A DNA stretch of 64,000 nucleotides, from the NCBI RefSeq assembly GCF_000968015.1, contig NZ_LACH01000017.1, positions 1 through 64,000 of the forward strand, read 5' to 3'. Positions 36,028 through 45,171 of the stretch are shown here, in pieces. The stretch is from Pseudomonas fluorescens. GTDB taxonomy: Bacteria > Pseudomonadota > Gammaproteobacteria > Pseudomonadales > Pseudomonadaceae. Numbering within the stretch: position 1 is the stretch's first letter; each line of letters starts with the position of its first letter. A program made the position numbers and the translations under genes. Under the pieces are notes generated by a model. The model had not been told where the DNA came from. It made no database searches and was given only the letters and a program-made list of their open reading frames with translations.

Positions 36028-36330
36028 TTGGGTGTCGCTTCAAAAAGCCACCCCTCACCCCAGCCCTCCCGAAACGTCGGACCGCCCCATAGGGGAGAGG
36101 GGGAAAGGGAGCAGATCGGGGACTTTTCAGAACCTGAGTTCGACTCAGACTTTCAGGTCGATGTAACTCGAATGAGGACCTCGGTCAGTCCCCTCTACCC
36201 CCTGGGGAGAGGGTTAGGGTGAGGGGTCGATCCAACGCCGAGCACCCATTTCCCAAACACCTCGGCCTTTGCTTGCTGCTAAAGGCAGCGGTCTTTAGAC
36301 TTACGCCTCATTTCAACGAGAGCAGGGTCG
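36028..36330. other. 303-base gap between DUF167 gene and metX
   Basis: Most of the gap is an inverted-repeat element (36051-36226). After it come two small hairpins, GCCGAG/CTCGGC (36237-36266) and GCTGC-taaag-GCAGC (36275-36289). I see no SAM-binding riboswitch pattern that I know, and no gene. Confidence 0.6.
36051..36226. repeat. 176-base element with CCCTCACCC-type terminal inverted repeats
   Basis: The ends CCCCTCACCCCAGCCCTC (36051-36068) and GAGGGTTAGGGTGAGGGG (36209-36226) are inverted copies with two mismatches. The inside holds further G-rich and C-rich strings and no open frame. Similar CCCTCACCC/GGGTGAGGG elements are common between genes in pseudomonads. Confidence 0.8.
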
Positions 36331-37470
36331 ATGCCAGCTGCCTTCCCCCCCGATTCTGTTGGTCTGGTGACGCCGCAAGTGGCGCACTTCAGTGAACCCC
36401 TGGCCTTGGCCTGCGGTCGTTCGCTCCCAGCTTATGACCTGATCTACGAAACCTACGGCACGCTGAACGCCGCGGCGAGCAACGCCGTGCTGATCTGCCA
36501 CGCCTTGTCCGGTCACCATCACGCTGCCGGCTTCCACAGCCTCGACGACCGAAAACCCGGTTGGTGGGACAGCTGCATCGGCCCTGGCAAGCCGATCGAC
36601 ACCAACAAATTCTTCGTGGTCAGCCTGAACAACCTCGGCGGCTGCAACGGCTCAACCGGCCCGAGCAGCACCAACCCGGAAACCGGCAAGCCGTTTGGCG
36701 CCGACTTCCCGGTGCTGACCGTGGAAGACTGGGTTCACAGCCAGGCGCGCCTGGCAGACCTGCTCGGCATTGGCCAATGGGCCGCCGTGATTGGCGGCAG
36801 TCTCGGTGGCATGCAGGCGATGCAGTGGAGCATCACTTACCCGGATCGCATTCGCCACTGCCTGGCCATCGCCTCGGCCCCCAAGCTGTCGGCGCAGAAC
36901 ATTGCCTTCAACGAAGTGGCGCGCCAGGCGATCCTCACCGACCCCGAGTTCCACGGCGGTTCGTTCCAGGAAGCCGGCGTGATCCCCAAGCGTGGCTTGA
37001 TGCTGGCGCGGATGGTCGGGCACATCACGTACCTGTCCGATGACTCCATGGGTGAGAAATTTGGTCGTGGCCTGAAGAGCGAAAAGCTCAACTACGACTT
37101 CCACAGCGTCGAGTTCCAGGTCGAAAGCTACCTGCGTTATCAAGGCGAAGAGTTCTCCGGGCGCTTCGACGCCAACACGTACCTGCTGATGACCAAGGCG
37201 CTGGACTACTTCGATCCGGCGGCGAACTTCGACGATGACCTGGCGAAAACCTTCGCCAATGCCCAAGCCAAGTTCTGCGTGATGTCCTTCACCACCGACT
37301 GGCGCTTCTCCCCTGCCCGCTCGCGGGAACTGGTGGACGCGCTGATGGCGGCCAAGAAAGACGTCTGCTACCTCGAGATCGACGCTCCGCAAGGCCACGA
37401 CGCCTTCCTGATTCCGATCCCGCGCTACTTGCAGGCATTCAGCAATTACATGAACCGCATTTCGTTGTGA
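36331..37470 (+). CDS. metX: Homoserine O-acyltransferase MetX (O-succinylating in Pseudomonas)
   Basis: A 379-residue alpha/beta hydrolase. It acylates homoserine at the start of methionine synthesis; pseudomonad enzymes are known to use succinyl-Co[21 protein letters not shown] is at about 110-129, the nucleophile elbow [12 protein letters not shown] at about 154-165, and the late PQGHDAFL carries the His of the triad. The ATG at 36331 gives the usual [13 protein letters not shown] start. It is followed at 7 bases by metW, the usual partner. Confidence 0.96.
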   Translation: MPAAFPPDSVGLVTPQVAHFSEPLALACGRSLPAYDLIYETYGTLNAAASNAVLICHALSGHHHAAGFHSLDDRKPGWWDSCIGPGKPIDTNKFFVVSLNNLGGCNGSTGPSSTNPETGKPFGADFPVLTVEDWVHSQARLADLLGIGQWAAVIGGSLGGMQAMQWSITYPDRIRHCLAIASAPKLSAQNIAFNEVARQAILTDPEFHGGSFQEAGVIPKRGLMLARMVGHITYLSDDSMGEKFGRGLKSEKLNYDFHSVEFQVESYLRYQGEEFSGRFDANTYLLMTKALDYFDPAANFDDDLAKTFANAQAKFCVMSFTTDWRFSPARSRELVDALMAAKKDVCYLEIDAPQGHDAFLIPIPRYLQAFSNYMNRISL

Positions 37471-37477
37471 GAAAGCC

Positions 37478-38098
37478 ATGAGAGCTGATCTGGAAATCAT
37501 CCAGGAATGGATCCCCGCTGGCAGCCGCGTGCTCGACCTCGGTTGCGGCGACGGTGAGCTGCTGACCTGGCTGCGCGATAACAAGCAAGTGACCGGCTAT
37601 GGCCTGGAAAACGACCCGGAGAACATCGCCGAGTGCGTGGCCAAGGGCATCAACGTGATCGAGCAGGACCTGGACAAGGGCCTGGGCAACTTTGCCAGCA
37701 ACAGCTTCGACGTCGTGGTCATGACCCAGGCGCTGCAAGCCGTGCACTACCCGGACAAGATCCTCGACGAAATGCTGCGCGTCGGTCGCCAGTGCATCAT
37801 CACCTTCCCCAACTTCGGTCACTGGCGCTGCCGCTGGTACCTGGCGAGCAAGGGCCGGATGCCGGTGTCTGATTTTCTGCCCTACACCTGGTACAACACA
37901 CCGAACATCCACTTTTGCACCTTCGAAGACTTTGAAGCGCTGTGTCGCGAACGTGAAGCCAGGGTCATTGATCGGCTTGCCGTGGATCAACAGCACCGTC
38001 ACGGGTGGGCCAGTAAGCTATGGCCTAATCTATTAGGTGAAATCGGTATTTACCGCGTCAGCAGCCCCGGGCTGCAAGACCACAAGGTCGCGGTCTGA
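37478..38098 (+). CDS. metW: MetW, methionine biosynthesis partner of MetX
   Basis: A 206-residue protein with a class I methyltransferase-like fold: VLDLGCGDGELLTWL at about 18-32 is the cofactor loop, with VVVMTQALQAVHYPDKIL at about 82-99. MetW works together with MetX in methionine synthesis; the exact reaction is not clear. The gene is 7 bases after metX, so it is surely co-transcribed. Confidence 0.95.
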   Translation: MRADLEIIQEWIPAGSRVLDLGCGDGELLTWLRDNKQVTGYGLENDPENIAECVAKGINVIEQDLDKGLGNFASNSFDVVVMTQALQAVHYPDKILDEMLRVGRQCIITFPNFGHWRCRWYLASKGRMPVSDFLPYTWYNTPNIHFCTFEDFEALCREREARVIDRLAVDQQHRHGWASKLWPNLLGEIGIYRVSSPGLQDHKVAV

Positions 38099-38124
38099 GT
38101 CACGACACTTCGAGGAGAACGATC

Positions 38125-38559
38125 ATGGGTCGACTAGCGCTGTTTGTACTTACTGCCTGCCTGAGCGTCACCGCCATGGCCGCCGACGTCATCAAAGGCG
38201 AGCGCAAAGAAACCTTTGGCGATGTAACGGTGCACTACAACACTTTCAACTCCACCTTCCTGACACCGGATATCGCCAAAGCAGCCGGGCTGACTCGAAG
38301 CAAGAACCAGGGCGTGATAAACGTCTCTGTGCTCAAGGATGGCAAACCACTGAGCGCTGAAGTCAGCGGATCGGTGAAAGACCTGACCAGTCAGACTGTA
38401 CCGTTGAAGTTCAAACAGATCACTGAACAAGGCGCGATCTACTACATCGCCCAGTTCCCCGTCGATCAACAGGAAGTCCGCACCTTCGACATCAAGGTGC
38501 AGAACGGCGATAAAATCAACACCATCAATTTCAACCAAGAGCTCTTCCCCGGCGAATGA
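38125..38559 (+). CDS. DUF4426 exported protein
   Basis: A 144-residue protein with a signal peptide at residues 1-19 (ending TAMA). The mature part is mainly beta strands ([34 protein letters not shown]). The function is unknown. It lies between metW and rdgB with its stop overlapping the rdgB start by four bases. Confidence 0.88.
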   Translation: MGRLALFVLTACLSVTAMAADVIKGERKETFGDVTVHYNTFNSTFLTPDIAKAAGLTRSKNQGVINVSVLKDGKPLSAEVSGSVKDLTSQTVPLKFKQITEQGAIYYIAQFPVDQQEVRTFDIKVQNGDKINTINFNQELFPGE

Positions 38560-39152
38560 TCAATTTCACGCAACTCGTACTGGCCAGCCACAACGCCGGC
38601 AAACTCAAGGAACTTCAGGCCATGCTCGGCGAATCGGTGCAACTGCGCTCGATCGGCGAGTTCAGCAGCGTCGAGCCTGAAGAAACCGGCCTGTCGTTCG
38701 TCGAAAACGCCATCCTCAAGGCCCGCAATGCCGCGCGCATTTCCGGCCTGCCTGCACTGGCAGACGATTCGGGGTTGGCCGTGGATTTCCTCGGCGGTGC
38801 GCCGGGTATCTACTCGGCTCGTTACGCCGATGGTCAGGGCGATGCGGCGAACAACGCCAAACTGCTTGATGCGTTGAAAGACGTGCCGGAAGCCGAACGT
38901 GGTGCGCAATTCGTTTGCGTGCTGGCGCTGGTGCGTCACGCCGATGATCCGTTGCCGATCCTTTGCGAAGGTCTGTGGCACGGACGAATCCTGACCCAAG
39001 CCAGTGGCGAACACGGTTTTGGTTACGATCCGCTGTTCTGGGTGCCGGAGCGCGATTGCTCCAGCGCCGAACTGAGCCCGAGCGACAAGAACCTCATCAG
39101 CCACCGCGCCCGTGCAATGGATCTGCTGCGCCAGCGTCTGGGCCTGAAATGA
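38556..39152 (+). CDS. rdgB: RdgB/HAM1 non-canonical purine NTP pyrophosphatase
   Basis: A 198-residue enzyme that hydrolyses dITP, ITP and XTP to the monophosphates and so keeps them out of nucleic acids. [12 protein letters not shown] at about 8-19, [14 protein letters not shown] at about 48-61, [20 protein letters not shown] at about 70-89 and [12 protein letters not shown] at about 154-165 are the family blocks. The ATG overlaps the DUF4426 stop and its stop overlaps hemW (ATGA). Confidence 0.97.
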   Translation: MINFTQLVLASHNAGKLKELQAMLGESVQLRSIGEFSSVEPEETGLSFVENAILKARNAARISGLPALADDSGLAVDFLGGAPGIYSARYADGQGDAANNAKLLDALKDVPEAERGAQFVCVLALVRHADDPLPILCEGLWHGRILTQASGEHGFGYDPLFWVPERDCSSAELSPSDKNLISHRARAMDLLRQRLGLK

Positions 39153-40354
39153 TCCATGACTCATCCGCGTCGCCGCTGATCTTCGGCGGCGCCGCCCAAT
39201 CGCCTCGGGCCGCCCTGCCTGTGCTGCCGCCCTTGGCGCTGTACATCCACATCCCGTGGTGTGTGCGCAAATGCCCTTATTGCGACTTCAATTCCCACAC
39301 CGCCAGCCCAGTGTTGCCGGAAGAAGAATATGTGGACGCGCTGCTGGCCGACCTCGATCAGGACCTGCATGCGGTTTACGGCCGTGAGCTGAGTTCGATC
39401 TTCTTTGGTGGCGGCACGCCAAGCCTGTTTAGCGCCGAGGCTTTGGGCCGCTTGCTCAAAGGCGTCGAGCAACGCATTCCGTTCGCCAGCGACATCGAAA
39501 TCACGCTGGAAGCGAATCCTGGGACGTTCGAACAAGAGAAGTTCGTCGCTTACCGCGCGCTGGGCATCAATCGCCTGTCGATCGGCATCCAAAGCTTTCA
39601 GGAAGAGAAACTCAAGGCTTTGGGGCGGATTCACAACGGCGACGAAGCGGTACGTGCCGCCGGCATGGCCCGTCAGGCCGGGTTCGACAACTTCAATCTG
39701 GACCTGATGCACGGTTTGCCCGATCAGTCCCTGGACGACGCCTTGAGCGATCTGCGCCAGGCCATCGCCCTGAAACCGACCCACTTGTCCTGGTATCAGT
39801 TGACCCTGGAACCGAACACGGTGTTCTGGAACCAGCCGCCGACACTGCCGGAAGACGACACGCTGTGGGACATTCAGGAAGCCGGTCAGGCGCTGTTGGC
39901 CGAGCACGGTTACGCGCAATACGAAGTCTCGGCGTATGCCCAACCCGGCCGTCCGGCGCGGCACAACCTCAATTACTGGAGTTTCGGCGACTTCATCGGC
40001 ATCGGTGCCGGGGCTCACGGCAAACTCAGCCACCCGGACGGGCGCATCGTCCGTACCTGGAAGACCCGTCTGCCGAAGGACTACCTCAACCCGGCCAAAA
40101 GCTTCAAGGCTGGGGAGAAAGCCCTGACCAATGAAGAAATGCCGTTCGAGTTCCTGATGAACGCCTTACGCCTGACCGAGGGCGTGGAATCGCGACTGTA
40201 CCCGGAACGCACCGGGATGAGCCTGGAAAGCCTCGCCGAAGGCCGCCGCGAAGCAGAACAAAGTGGCTTGTTGCAGGTCGAACCGTCACGTCTGGCGGCC
40301 ACCGAGCGCGGACAACTCTTCCTCAATGACTTGCTGCAGACATTTCTGAGCTGA
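39149..40354 (+). CDS. hemW: Radical SAM haem chaperone HemW
   Basis: A 401-residue radical SAM protein started at the ATG at 39149, four bases before the rdgB stop; the longer frame lies in rdgB. The cluster motif [10 protein letters not shown] (C-X3-C-X2-C) is at about 38-47, followed by [17 protein letters not shown] and [12 protein letters not shown]. The C-terminal half has the HemN-type domain. HemW inserts haem into respiratory proteins and is not an oxygen-independent coproporphyrinogen oxidase, as often mis-annotated. Confidence 0.96.
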   Translation: MIHDSSASPLIFGGAAQSPRAALPVLPPLALYIHIPWCVRKCPYCDFNSHTASPVLPEEEYVDALLADLDQDLHAVYGRELSSIFFGGGTPSLFSAEALGRLLKGVEQRIPFASDIEITLEANPGTFEQEKFVAYRALGINRLSIGIQSFQEEKLKALGRIHNGDEAVRAAGMARQAGFDNFNLDLMHGLPDQSLDDALSDLRQAIALKPTHLSWYQLTLEPNTVFWNQPPTLPEDDTLWDIQEAGQALLAEHGYAQYEVSAYAQPGRPARHNLNYWSFGDFIGIGAGAHGKLSHPDGRIVRTWKTRLPKDYLNPAKSFKAGEKALTNEEMPFEFLMNALRLTEGVESRLYPERTGMSLESLAEGRREAEQSGLLQVEPSRLAATERGQLFLNDLLQTFLS

Positions 40355-40376
40355 TTTCAGCCTTAAGGGAAAACGA

Positions 40377-40700
40377 ATGGATTTGATACTCGACCTGCTC
40401 GCCACCGCGTCCCGCTGGAGCCGTAGCAACTTGTCTGAAATCGCGCTGGCACTGGTGGGCTGCCTGCTGGTGTTGTTTGGTGCCGATATCAAAGGCTGGG
40501 TCGACGCACGCCTGGGCAGCATCGCCGGCGCCTTGCGCGTCCCGCTGATGGCCCTGCTGTGCATGGTCGGCAGCGGCGTCGCGCTGATCTACGCCACACC
40601 ATGGATCATCAAAGGCCTGAGCCAGTTCAACAACTACAGCCTGGCGCCGGTGTTGTTGGTGGTGTTGGTGCTGATTGGCGTCGTAGCAGACCGCCGCTGA
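40377..40700 (+). CDS. DUF3392 family membrane protein
   Basis: A 107-residue protein with three hydrophobic helices (about 21-37, 52-74 and 86-104) and the conserved ADIKGWVDARLGSIAGALRVP between the first two. AAGG lies just before the ATG. The function is unknown. It is the last gene before a strong palindrome. Confidence 0.88.
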   Translation: MDLILDLLATASRWSRSNLSEIALALVGCLLVLFGADIKGWVDARLGSIAGALRVPLMALLCMVGSGVALIYATPWIIKGLSQFNNYSLAPVLLVVLVLIGVVADRR

Positions 40701-40723
40701 CTTTTCGTTACACCTAAAACAAC

Positions 40724-40813
40724 TGTAGGAGTGAGCCTGCTCGCGATAGCGGTCTGACATTCAACCTCTTAGGTGACTGTCAGACCGCTATCGCGAGCAG
40801 GCTCACTCCTACA
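40724..40813. repeat. Perfect 36-base palindrome (REP pair) between DUF3392 gene and trmB
   Basis: Arms 40724-40759 and 40778-40813 are perfect inverted copies running from TGTAGGAGTGAGCC to GGTCTGACA. Six T's follow at the right end. It is well placed to end both converging transcripts. Confidence 0.94.
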
Positions 40814-40831
40814 TTTTTTACCGCGTGATGT

Positions 40832-41557
40832 TCAGGACTGTTTTTCGAACTTCAGGTCCCACACGCCATGCCCAAGACGTTCGCCGCGGCGTTCGAACTT
40901 GGTGATCGGGCGCTCGGTCGGGCGCGGGACGCATTTGCCGTCTTCGGCCAGGTTGCGATAACCCGGCGCGACGTTCATCACTTCCAGCATGTACTCGGCG
41001 TACGGTTCCCAGTCGGTGGCCATGTGCAGCACACCGCCGACCTTCAACTTGCTGCGCACCAGTTCAGCGAACGACGCCTGAACGATACGACGCTTGTGGT
41101 GACGGCTCTTGTGCCATGGGTCCGGGAAAAACAGCATCAGGCGATCGAGGCTGTTGTCGGCCACGCAGCGGTTGAGCACTTCAATCGCATCGCAATCGTA
41201 GACCCGCAGGTTGGTCAGGCCCTGAGTCAGCACGCCATTGAGCAGCGCGCCAACACCCGGACGGTGCACTTCCACGCCAATGAAATCCTGCTCCGGCGAG
41301 GCCGCGGCCATTTCCAGCAGCGAATGGCCCATGCCGAAACCGATTTCCAGCGAGCGCGGCGCCGAACGACCGAACACCTGATCGAAGTCCACCGGCGCAT
41401 CGGCCAGAGGCAACACGAACAGCGGCGTGCCCTGCTCCAGACCTTTTTGCTGGCCTTCGGTCATGCGCCCGGCGCGCATCACAAAACTCTTGATGCGGCG
41501 GTGTTGGCGCTCTTCGCCTTCTTCCGGCTGGATAGGCGTTTCGTTTGATTCAGTCAT
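40832..41557 (-). CDS. trmB: tRNA (guanine-N7)-methyltransferase TrmB
   Basis: A 241-residue enzyme that makes m7G46 in tRNAs. The start is the ATG at 41557; the TTG before it is not needed. [15 protein letters not shown] at about 70-84 binds the cofactor, and [21 protein letters not shown] at about 142-162 is the family block with the catalytic Asp. It follows thiG by 9 bases on the same strand. Confidence 0.96.
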   Translation of the reverse strand: MTESNETPIQPEEGEERQHRRIKSFVMRAGRMTEGQQKGLEQGTPLFVLPLADAPVDFDQVFGRSAPRSLEIGFGMGHSLLEMAAASPEQDFIGVEVHRPGVGALLNGVLTQGLTNLRVYDCDAIEVLNRCVADNSLDRLMLFFPDPWHKSRHHKRRIVQASFAELVRSKLKVGGVLHMATDWEPYAEYMLEVMNVAPGYRNLAEDGKCVPRPTERPITKFERRGERLGHGVWDLKFEKQS

Positions 41558-41566
41558 CAATGGCTC

Positions 41567-42361
41567 TTACTTGATCAGACCATCCAGCGGCGAGGAGGCG
41601 CTGGCATAGAGTTTTTTCGGCATGCGGCCGGCGAGGTAGGCCAGGCGGCCCGCGACAATGGCGTGTTTCATGGCTTCAGCCATCATGATCGGCTGCTGGG
41701 CATGGGCGATGGCCGAGTTCATCAGCACCGCTTCGCAACCCAGTTCCATGGCGATGGTGGCATCGGAGGCGGTACCGACACCGGCATCCACCAACACCGG
41801 GATCTTGGCTTCTTCAAGGATGATCTGCAGGTTGTACGGGTTGCAGATCCCCAGGCCCGTGCCGATCAGACCGGCCAGCGGCATGACCGCGATGCAGCCG
41901 ATTTCCGCCAGTTGACGGGCAATGATCGGGTCATCACTGGTGTAGACCATCACGTCGAAACCTTCCTTGACCAGCACTTCGGCGGCCTTGAGGGTTTCGA
42001 TCACGTTGGGGAACAGGGTTTTCTGGTCGGCCAGCACTTCCAGCTTCACCAGGTTGTGGCCGCCGAGCAGCTCACGGGCCAGGCGGCAGGTGCGCACAGC
42101 CTCGGTAGCGTCGAAGCAACCGGCGGTGTTAGGCAGGAAGGTGTAGCGATCCGGCGACAGGACTTCGAGCAGGTTCGGTTCGCCCGGGTTCTGGCCGAGG
42201 TTGGTGCGGCGCACCGCGAAGGTGACGATCTCGGCACCCGAGGCTTCGATGGCCAGGCGGGTTTCTTCCATGTCGCGGTACTTGCCAGTACCTACCAGCA
42301 AACGCGACTGGTAAGTACGACCGGCCAGGACGAAGGGCTTGTCGCTACGAACGATGCTCAT
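41567..42361 (-). CDS. thiG: Thiazole synthase ThiG
   Basis: A 264-residue TIM barrel that forms the thiazole ring of thiamine from deoxyxylulose phosphate, dehydroglycine and ThiS-thiocarboxylate. The strand/loop [20 protein letters not shown] is at about 19-38, the segment with the reactive lysine ([11 protein letters not shown]) near 99-109, and [33 protein letters not shown] near 184-216. It lies downstream of thiS, from which it is separated by an inserted palindromic repeat, and upstream of trmB. Confidence 0.97.
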   Translation of the reverse strand: MSIVRSDKPFVLAGRTYQSRLLVGTGKYRDMEETRLAIEASGAEIVTFAVRRTNLGQNPGEPNLLEVLSPDRYTFLPNTAGCFDATEAVRTCRLARELLGGHNLVKLEVLADQKTLFPNVIETLKAAEVLVKEGFDVMVYTSDDPIIARQLAEIGCIAVMPLAGLIGTGLGICNPYNLQIILEEAKIPVLVDAGVGTASDATIAMELGCEAVLMNSAIAHAQQPIMMAEAMKHAIVAGRLAYLAGRMPKKLYASASSPLDGLIK

Positions 42362-42407
42362 GGGAAATCCTCTGTAGGGGTGAGGTTCTTGCAGAATTCC
42401 TTATTAA

Positions 42408-42549
42408 CCAAACGCTGTGAAAACGTCGCGAGCGAAGGAAAGACAAGGCAAAAACAGGCGAGGAAGCGGAGTTTACGGGTTGTAAATGAGCATTCCGAGC
42501 CTGTTTTTAACGCAGTATTTCCGAGCGCAGCAGTTTTCACAGTGTTTGG
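42408..42549. repeat. 142-base MITE-like palindromic element between thiS and thiG
   Basis: The ends CCAAACGCTGTGAAAAC (42408-42424) and GTTTTCACAGTGTTTGG (42533-42549) are inverted copies with one mismatch. Inside, AAAAACAGGC and GCCTGTTTTT form a second inverted pair, and GTTTAC/GTAAAT lies near the centre. No open frame. The right end stops three bases from the thiS stop codon. Confidence 0.85.
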
Positions 42550-42552
42550 CGA

Positions 42553-42753
42553 CTAGCCGCCGCCGATGGCGTGAACCACTTCGACGCAATCGCCGTCGTT
42601 CAGCGTGGTTTCTGCGTGCTGGCTGCGCGGGACGATATCCAGATTGAGTTCGACCGCCACCCGGCGCCCGGTCAGTTCCAGACGGGTCAGCAGGGCCGCA
42701 ACGGTTTCACCGTCGGGCAGTTCAAGGGATTCGCCGTTCAACTGAATGCGCAT
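42553..42753 (-). CDS. thiS: Sulfur carrier protein ThiS
   Basis: A 66-residue ubiquitin-like protein if started at the ATG at 42753 ([22 protein letters not shown]). It ends HAIGGG; the C-terminal glycine is the one converted to thiocarboxylate that donates sulfur to ThiG. Two further ATGs lie 15 and 18 bases upstream and cannot be excluded. Confidence 0.93.
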   Translation of the reverse strand: MRIQLNGESLELPDGETVAALLTRLELTGRRVAVELNLDIVPRSQHAETTLNDGDCVEVVHAIGGG

Positions 42754-42843
42754 ACCGAATGCCGCCATCATTTTTAGGGGCTGGCATTCTAGCCCGATCA
42801 GTCTTGGCGACCCAAGCCATTCGTCATGAAATGGACCACCCGG

Positions 42844-43215
42844 TCAGCTCAACCGCCAGGCGGCAAGCCCCAGGCAGAACCAGCCGACCAGAAATGCCAG
42901 GCCGCCGAAGGGGGTGATGATCCCGAGCTTGCTGACGCTGGTCACGGTCAACAGGTACAGACTGCCGGAAAACAGCAGGATGCCGACGACAAACGATGCA
43001 CCCGCCCACGTGATCAGACGACCGGGAATCTGCGTGGCCAGCAGCGCAACGCCCAGCAACGCCAAGGTGTGCACCAATTGGTAGGTCACGCCGGTGTGGA
43101 AAATCGCCAGGTACTCGGGCGTCAGACGGCTTTTCAAGCCATGGGCGGCGAACGCGCCAAGGGCAACACCGGTGAAGCCGAAAAAAGCGGCCAGCATCAG
43201 AAAGCCACGCAGCAT
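42844..43215 (-). CDS. DUF423 family membrane protein
   Basis: A 123-residue protein with four membrane helices. The first part FFGFTGVALGAFAAHGLKSRL at about 13-33 and the following YQLVHTLALLGVALLA are the family signature (YgdD-like). The function is unknown. It is divergent from mtgA. Confidence 0.9.
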   Translation of the reverse strand: MLRGFLMLAAFFGFTGVALGAFAAHGLKSRLTPEYLAIFHTGVTYQLVHTLALLGVALLATQIPGRLITWAGASFVVGILLFSGSLYLLTVTSVSKLGIITPFGGLAFLVGWFCLGLAAWRLS

Positions 43216-43250
43216 GAAGAACTCCAGTCAGACTCGATCCACAGGGTCTG

Positions 43251-43256
43251 TATAAT
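43251..43256 (+). promoter_or_regulatory. -10 box of the mtgA promoter
   Basis: A perfect TATAAT lies 34 bases before the mtgA ATG in the 74-base gap to the DUF423 gene. The -35 region (TCAGAC at 17 bases) is weak. Confidence 0.55.
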
Positions 43257-43289
43257 GGCCCGCTCAACGGGTTCGGCCAAGCCATCTCT

Positions 43290-44012
43290 ATGCTGCGTAT
43301 ATTTTTACGACGATTCACGAAGTCCCTGCTCTGGTTCGCGGGTGGCAGCGTATTGCTGGTGCTGATCTTTCGCGTGGTACCGCCACCGGGAACGGCGTTG
43401 ATGGTCGAGCGCAAGGTCGAATCCTGGTTCGACGGCGAGCCCATCGATCTGCAACGCACCTGGAAACCCTGGGATGAAATCTCCGACGACCTAAAAGTCG
43501 CGGTGATTGCCGGCGAGGATCAGAAATTCCCGGAGCATTGGGGTTTTGACTTTGGCGCGATCCAGGCCGCACTGGCTCACAACGAGCTCGGTGGAACGAT
43601 TCGTGGCGCCAGCACCCTGAGCCAGCAGGTCTCGAAGAATCTGTTTCTGTGGTCCGGCCGCAGCTGGCTGCGCAAAGGCCTGGAGGCGTGGTTTACCGGG
43701 CTGATCGAAGTGTTCTGGCCCAAGCAGCGAATTCTTGAGGTGTATCTCAACAGTGTCGAGTGGGATGACGGTGTGTTTGGCGCGGAAGCGGCGGCCAGGC
43801 ATCACTTTGGTGTAAGCGCTAAAGGTTTGAGTCGCCAGCAATCGAGCCTGCTGGCCGCCGTACTGCCAAACCCGCGGGTTTGGAGTGCGAGTCATCCGAC
43901 CAATTACGTCGCACGGCGGGCCGGGTGGATTCGGCAGCAGATGAGTCAGTTGGGGGGCGATAGCTATCTGGTTGGCATCAACGATTCACGCCGGGCGCCT
44001 TGGGCCGAGTAA
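43290..44012 (+). CDS. mtgA: Monofunctional peptidoglycan glycosyltransferase MtgA
   Basis: A 240-residue family 51 glycosyltransferase with one N-terminal membrane helix (about 15-30). It polymerises lipid II into glycan strands. The catalytic Glu is in AVIAGEDQKFPEHWGFD at about 71-87, followed by IRGASTLSQQVSKNLFLW at about 103-120 and KQRILEVYLNSVEWDDGVFGAEAAA at about 143-167, in parts. No transpeptidase domain is present. Confidence 0.96.
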   Translation: MLRIFLRRFTKSLLWFAGGSVLLVLIFRVVPPPGTALMVERKVESWFDGEPIDLQRTWKPWDEISDDLKVAVIAGEDQKFPEHWGFDFGAIQAALAHNELGGTIRGASTLSQQVSKNLFLWSGRSWLRKGLEAWFTGLIEVFWPKQRILEVYLNSVEWDDGVFGAEAAARHHFGVSAKGLSRQQSSLLAAVLPNPRVWSASHPTNYVARRAGWIRQQMSQLGGDSYLVGINDSRRAPWAE

Positions 44013-44038
44013 CCGATCCTCTGAACACCTGAGACTCC

Positions 44039-44128
44039 TGTGGGAGCGAGCTTGCTCGCGATAGCGGTTGATCATTCAACATCTGTATCCACTGACCCGA
44101 CGCCATCGCGAGCAAGCTCGCTCCCACA
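44039..44128. repeat. REP pair between mtgA and rpoH
   Basis: TGTGGGAGCGAGCTTGCTCG at 44039 faces an inverted copy ending at 44128. It lies just before the bidirectional terminator. Confidence 0.92.
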
Positions 44129-44153
44129 TGGGTTATGTGTTGAGCACACAAAC

Positions 44154-44188
44154 AAAAACGCCCCGATCAATGATCGGGGCGTTTTTTT
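44154..44188. terminator. Bidirectional intrinsic terminator between mtgA and rpoH
   Basis: CGCCCCGAT-caatg-ATCGGGGCG is flanked by five A's on the left and seven T's on the right, so it works on both strands. It ends the rpoH transcript 15 bases after its stop and could end mtgA. Confidence 0.93.
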
Positions 44189-44203
44189 ATGTCGGCGCGC
44201 AGG

Positions 44204-45058
44204 TTATGCGGCAATCGACAACTTGAGCTTGTTCATCGCGCTCTTCTCGAGCTGACGAATACGCTCGGCCGACACGTTGTACTTCTGCGCCAGGTCGTGC
44301 AGCGTGGCTTTTTCTTCTGCCAGCCAGCGCTGGTAGAGGATGTCACGGCTGCGGTCGTCCAGCACTTCAAGCGCTTCGTGCAGGTTGTGGTTCGAGTTGT
44401 CGCTCCAGTCAGCATCTTCCAGCTGACGGGCCGGGTCGTACCGGTGGTCTTCCAGATAGTTGGCTGGCGACTGGAAAGCACTGTCGTCGTCCGCTTCCGC
44501 GGCCGGGTCGAAGGCCATGTCATGGCCGGTCAGGCGACTTTCCATCTCACGCACTTCCCGAGGCTCTACACCGAGGCTTTCCGCCACACGGTGGACTTCC
44601 TCGTTGTTCAGCCACGCCAGACGTTTTTTCTGGCTGCGCAGGTTGAAGAACAGCTTGCGCTGGGCCTTGGTGGTCGCGACTTTCACAATGCGCCAGTTGC
44701 GCAGGATGAACTCGTGGATTTCCGCCTTGATCCAGTGCACAGCGAACGAAACCAGACGCACACCCATTTCCGGGTTGAAGCGCTTCACGGCCTTCATCAG
44801 GCCGACGTTGCCTTCCTGGATCAGGTCAGCCTGAGCCAGACCGTAGCCGGAATAGCTACGGGCGATATGTACGACAAAACGCAGGTGGGCGAGCACCATC
44901 TGCCGAGCCGCCCCCAAATCCTGCTCATAATAGAGACTCTCGGCCAGTTCACGCTCCTGCTCCGGCGTCAGCAATGGAATGCTGTTCACGGTGTGCACAT
45001 AGGCCTCCAGGTTCGCACCCGGGACCAGAGCATATGCAGGTTGCAAAGAATTGGTCAT
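44204..45058 (-). CDS. rpoH: Heat-shock sigma factor RpoH (sigma-32)
   Basis: A 284-residue sigma factor started at the ATG at 45058 ([21 protein letters not shown]). Region 1.2 ([22 protein letters not shown]), region 2 ([38 protein letters not shown], in parts), the RpoH box [13 protein letters not shown] at about 132-144, and region 4.2 ([19 protein letters not shown]) are all visible. It directs heat-shock gene transcription. The gene follows ftsX by 113 bases, where a candidate extracytoplasmic-sigma promoter lies. Confidence 0.98.
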   Translation of the reverse strand: MTNSLQPAYALVPGANLEAYVHTVNSIPLLTPEQERELAESLYYEQDLGAARQMVLAHLRFVVHIARSYSGYGLAQADLIQEGNVGLMKAVKRFNPEMGVRLVSFAVHWIKAEIHEFILRNWRIVKVATTKAQRKLFFNLRSQKKRLAWLNNEEVHRVAESLGVEPREVREMESRLTGHDMAFDPAAEADDDSAFQSPANYLEDHRYDPARQLEDADWSDNSNHNLHEALEVLDDRSRDILYQRWLAEEKATLHDLAQKYNVSAERIRQLEKSAMNKLKLSIAA

Positions 45059-45107
45059 ACGAAAAAACCTCCGACTTACATAACTCGTGCAGTTCAGCAC
45101 TGCGAAA

Positions 45108-45135
45108 ATTGACCGGAAACCGAAAGACAAGTTCC
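45108..45135 (-). promoter_or_regulatory. Candidate AlgU/sigma-E-type promoter of rpoH
   Basis: On the minus strand GGAACTT is followed after 16 bases by TCAAT, close to the GAACTT-N16/17-TCNNA pattern of AlgU promoters, with the last position off. It lies 50 bases before the rpoH ATG. P. aeruginosa rpoH is known to have an AlgU-dependent promoter. A TTGACC further upstream (45150-45155) could belong to a sigma-70 promoter. Confidence 0.45.
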
Positions 45136-45171
45136 CATAAATACTGAAAGGTCAATACGAGCAAAGTGATA

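Noticed and set aside
36227..36330. Possible SAM or related riboswitch before metX
   Set aside because: Only two small hairpins are visible, without the conserved core sequences of riboswitch classes I know.
39149..40354. Annotation of hemW as coproporphyrinogen III oxidase (HemN)
   Set aside because: The length, the CX3CX2C motif context and the rdgB neighbourhood match HemW rather than HemN.
42362..42407. Possible TPP riboswitch before thiG or thiS
   Set aside because: The gap contains a palindromic repeat and no CTGAGA-type TPP core; in pseudomonads that switch belongs to thiC.
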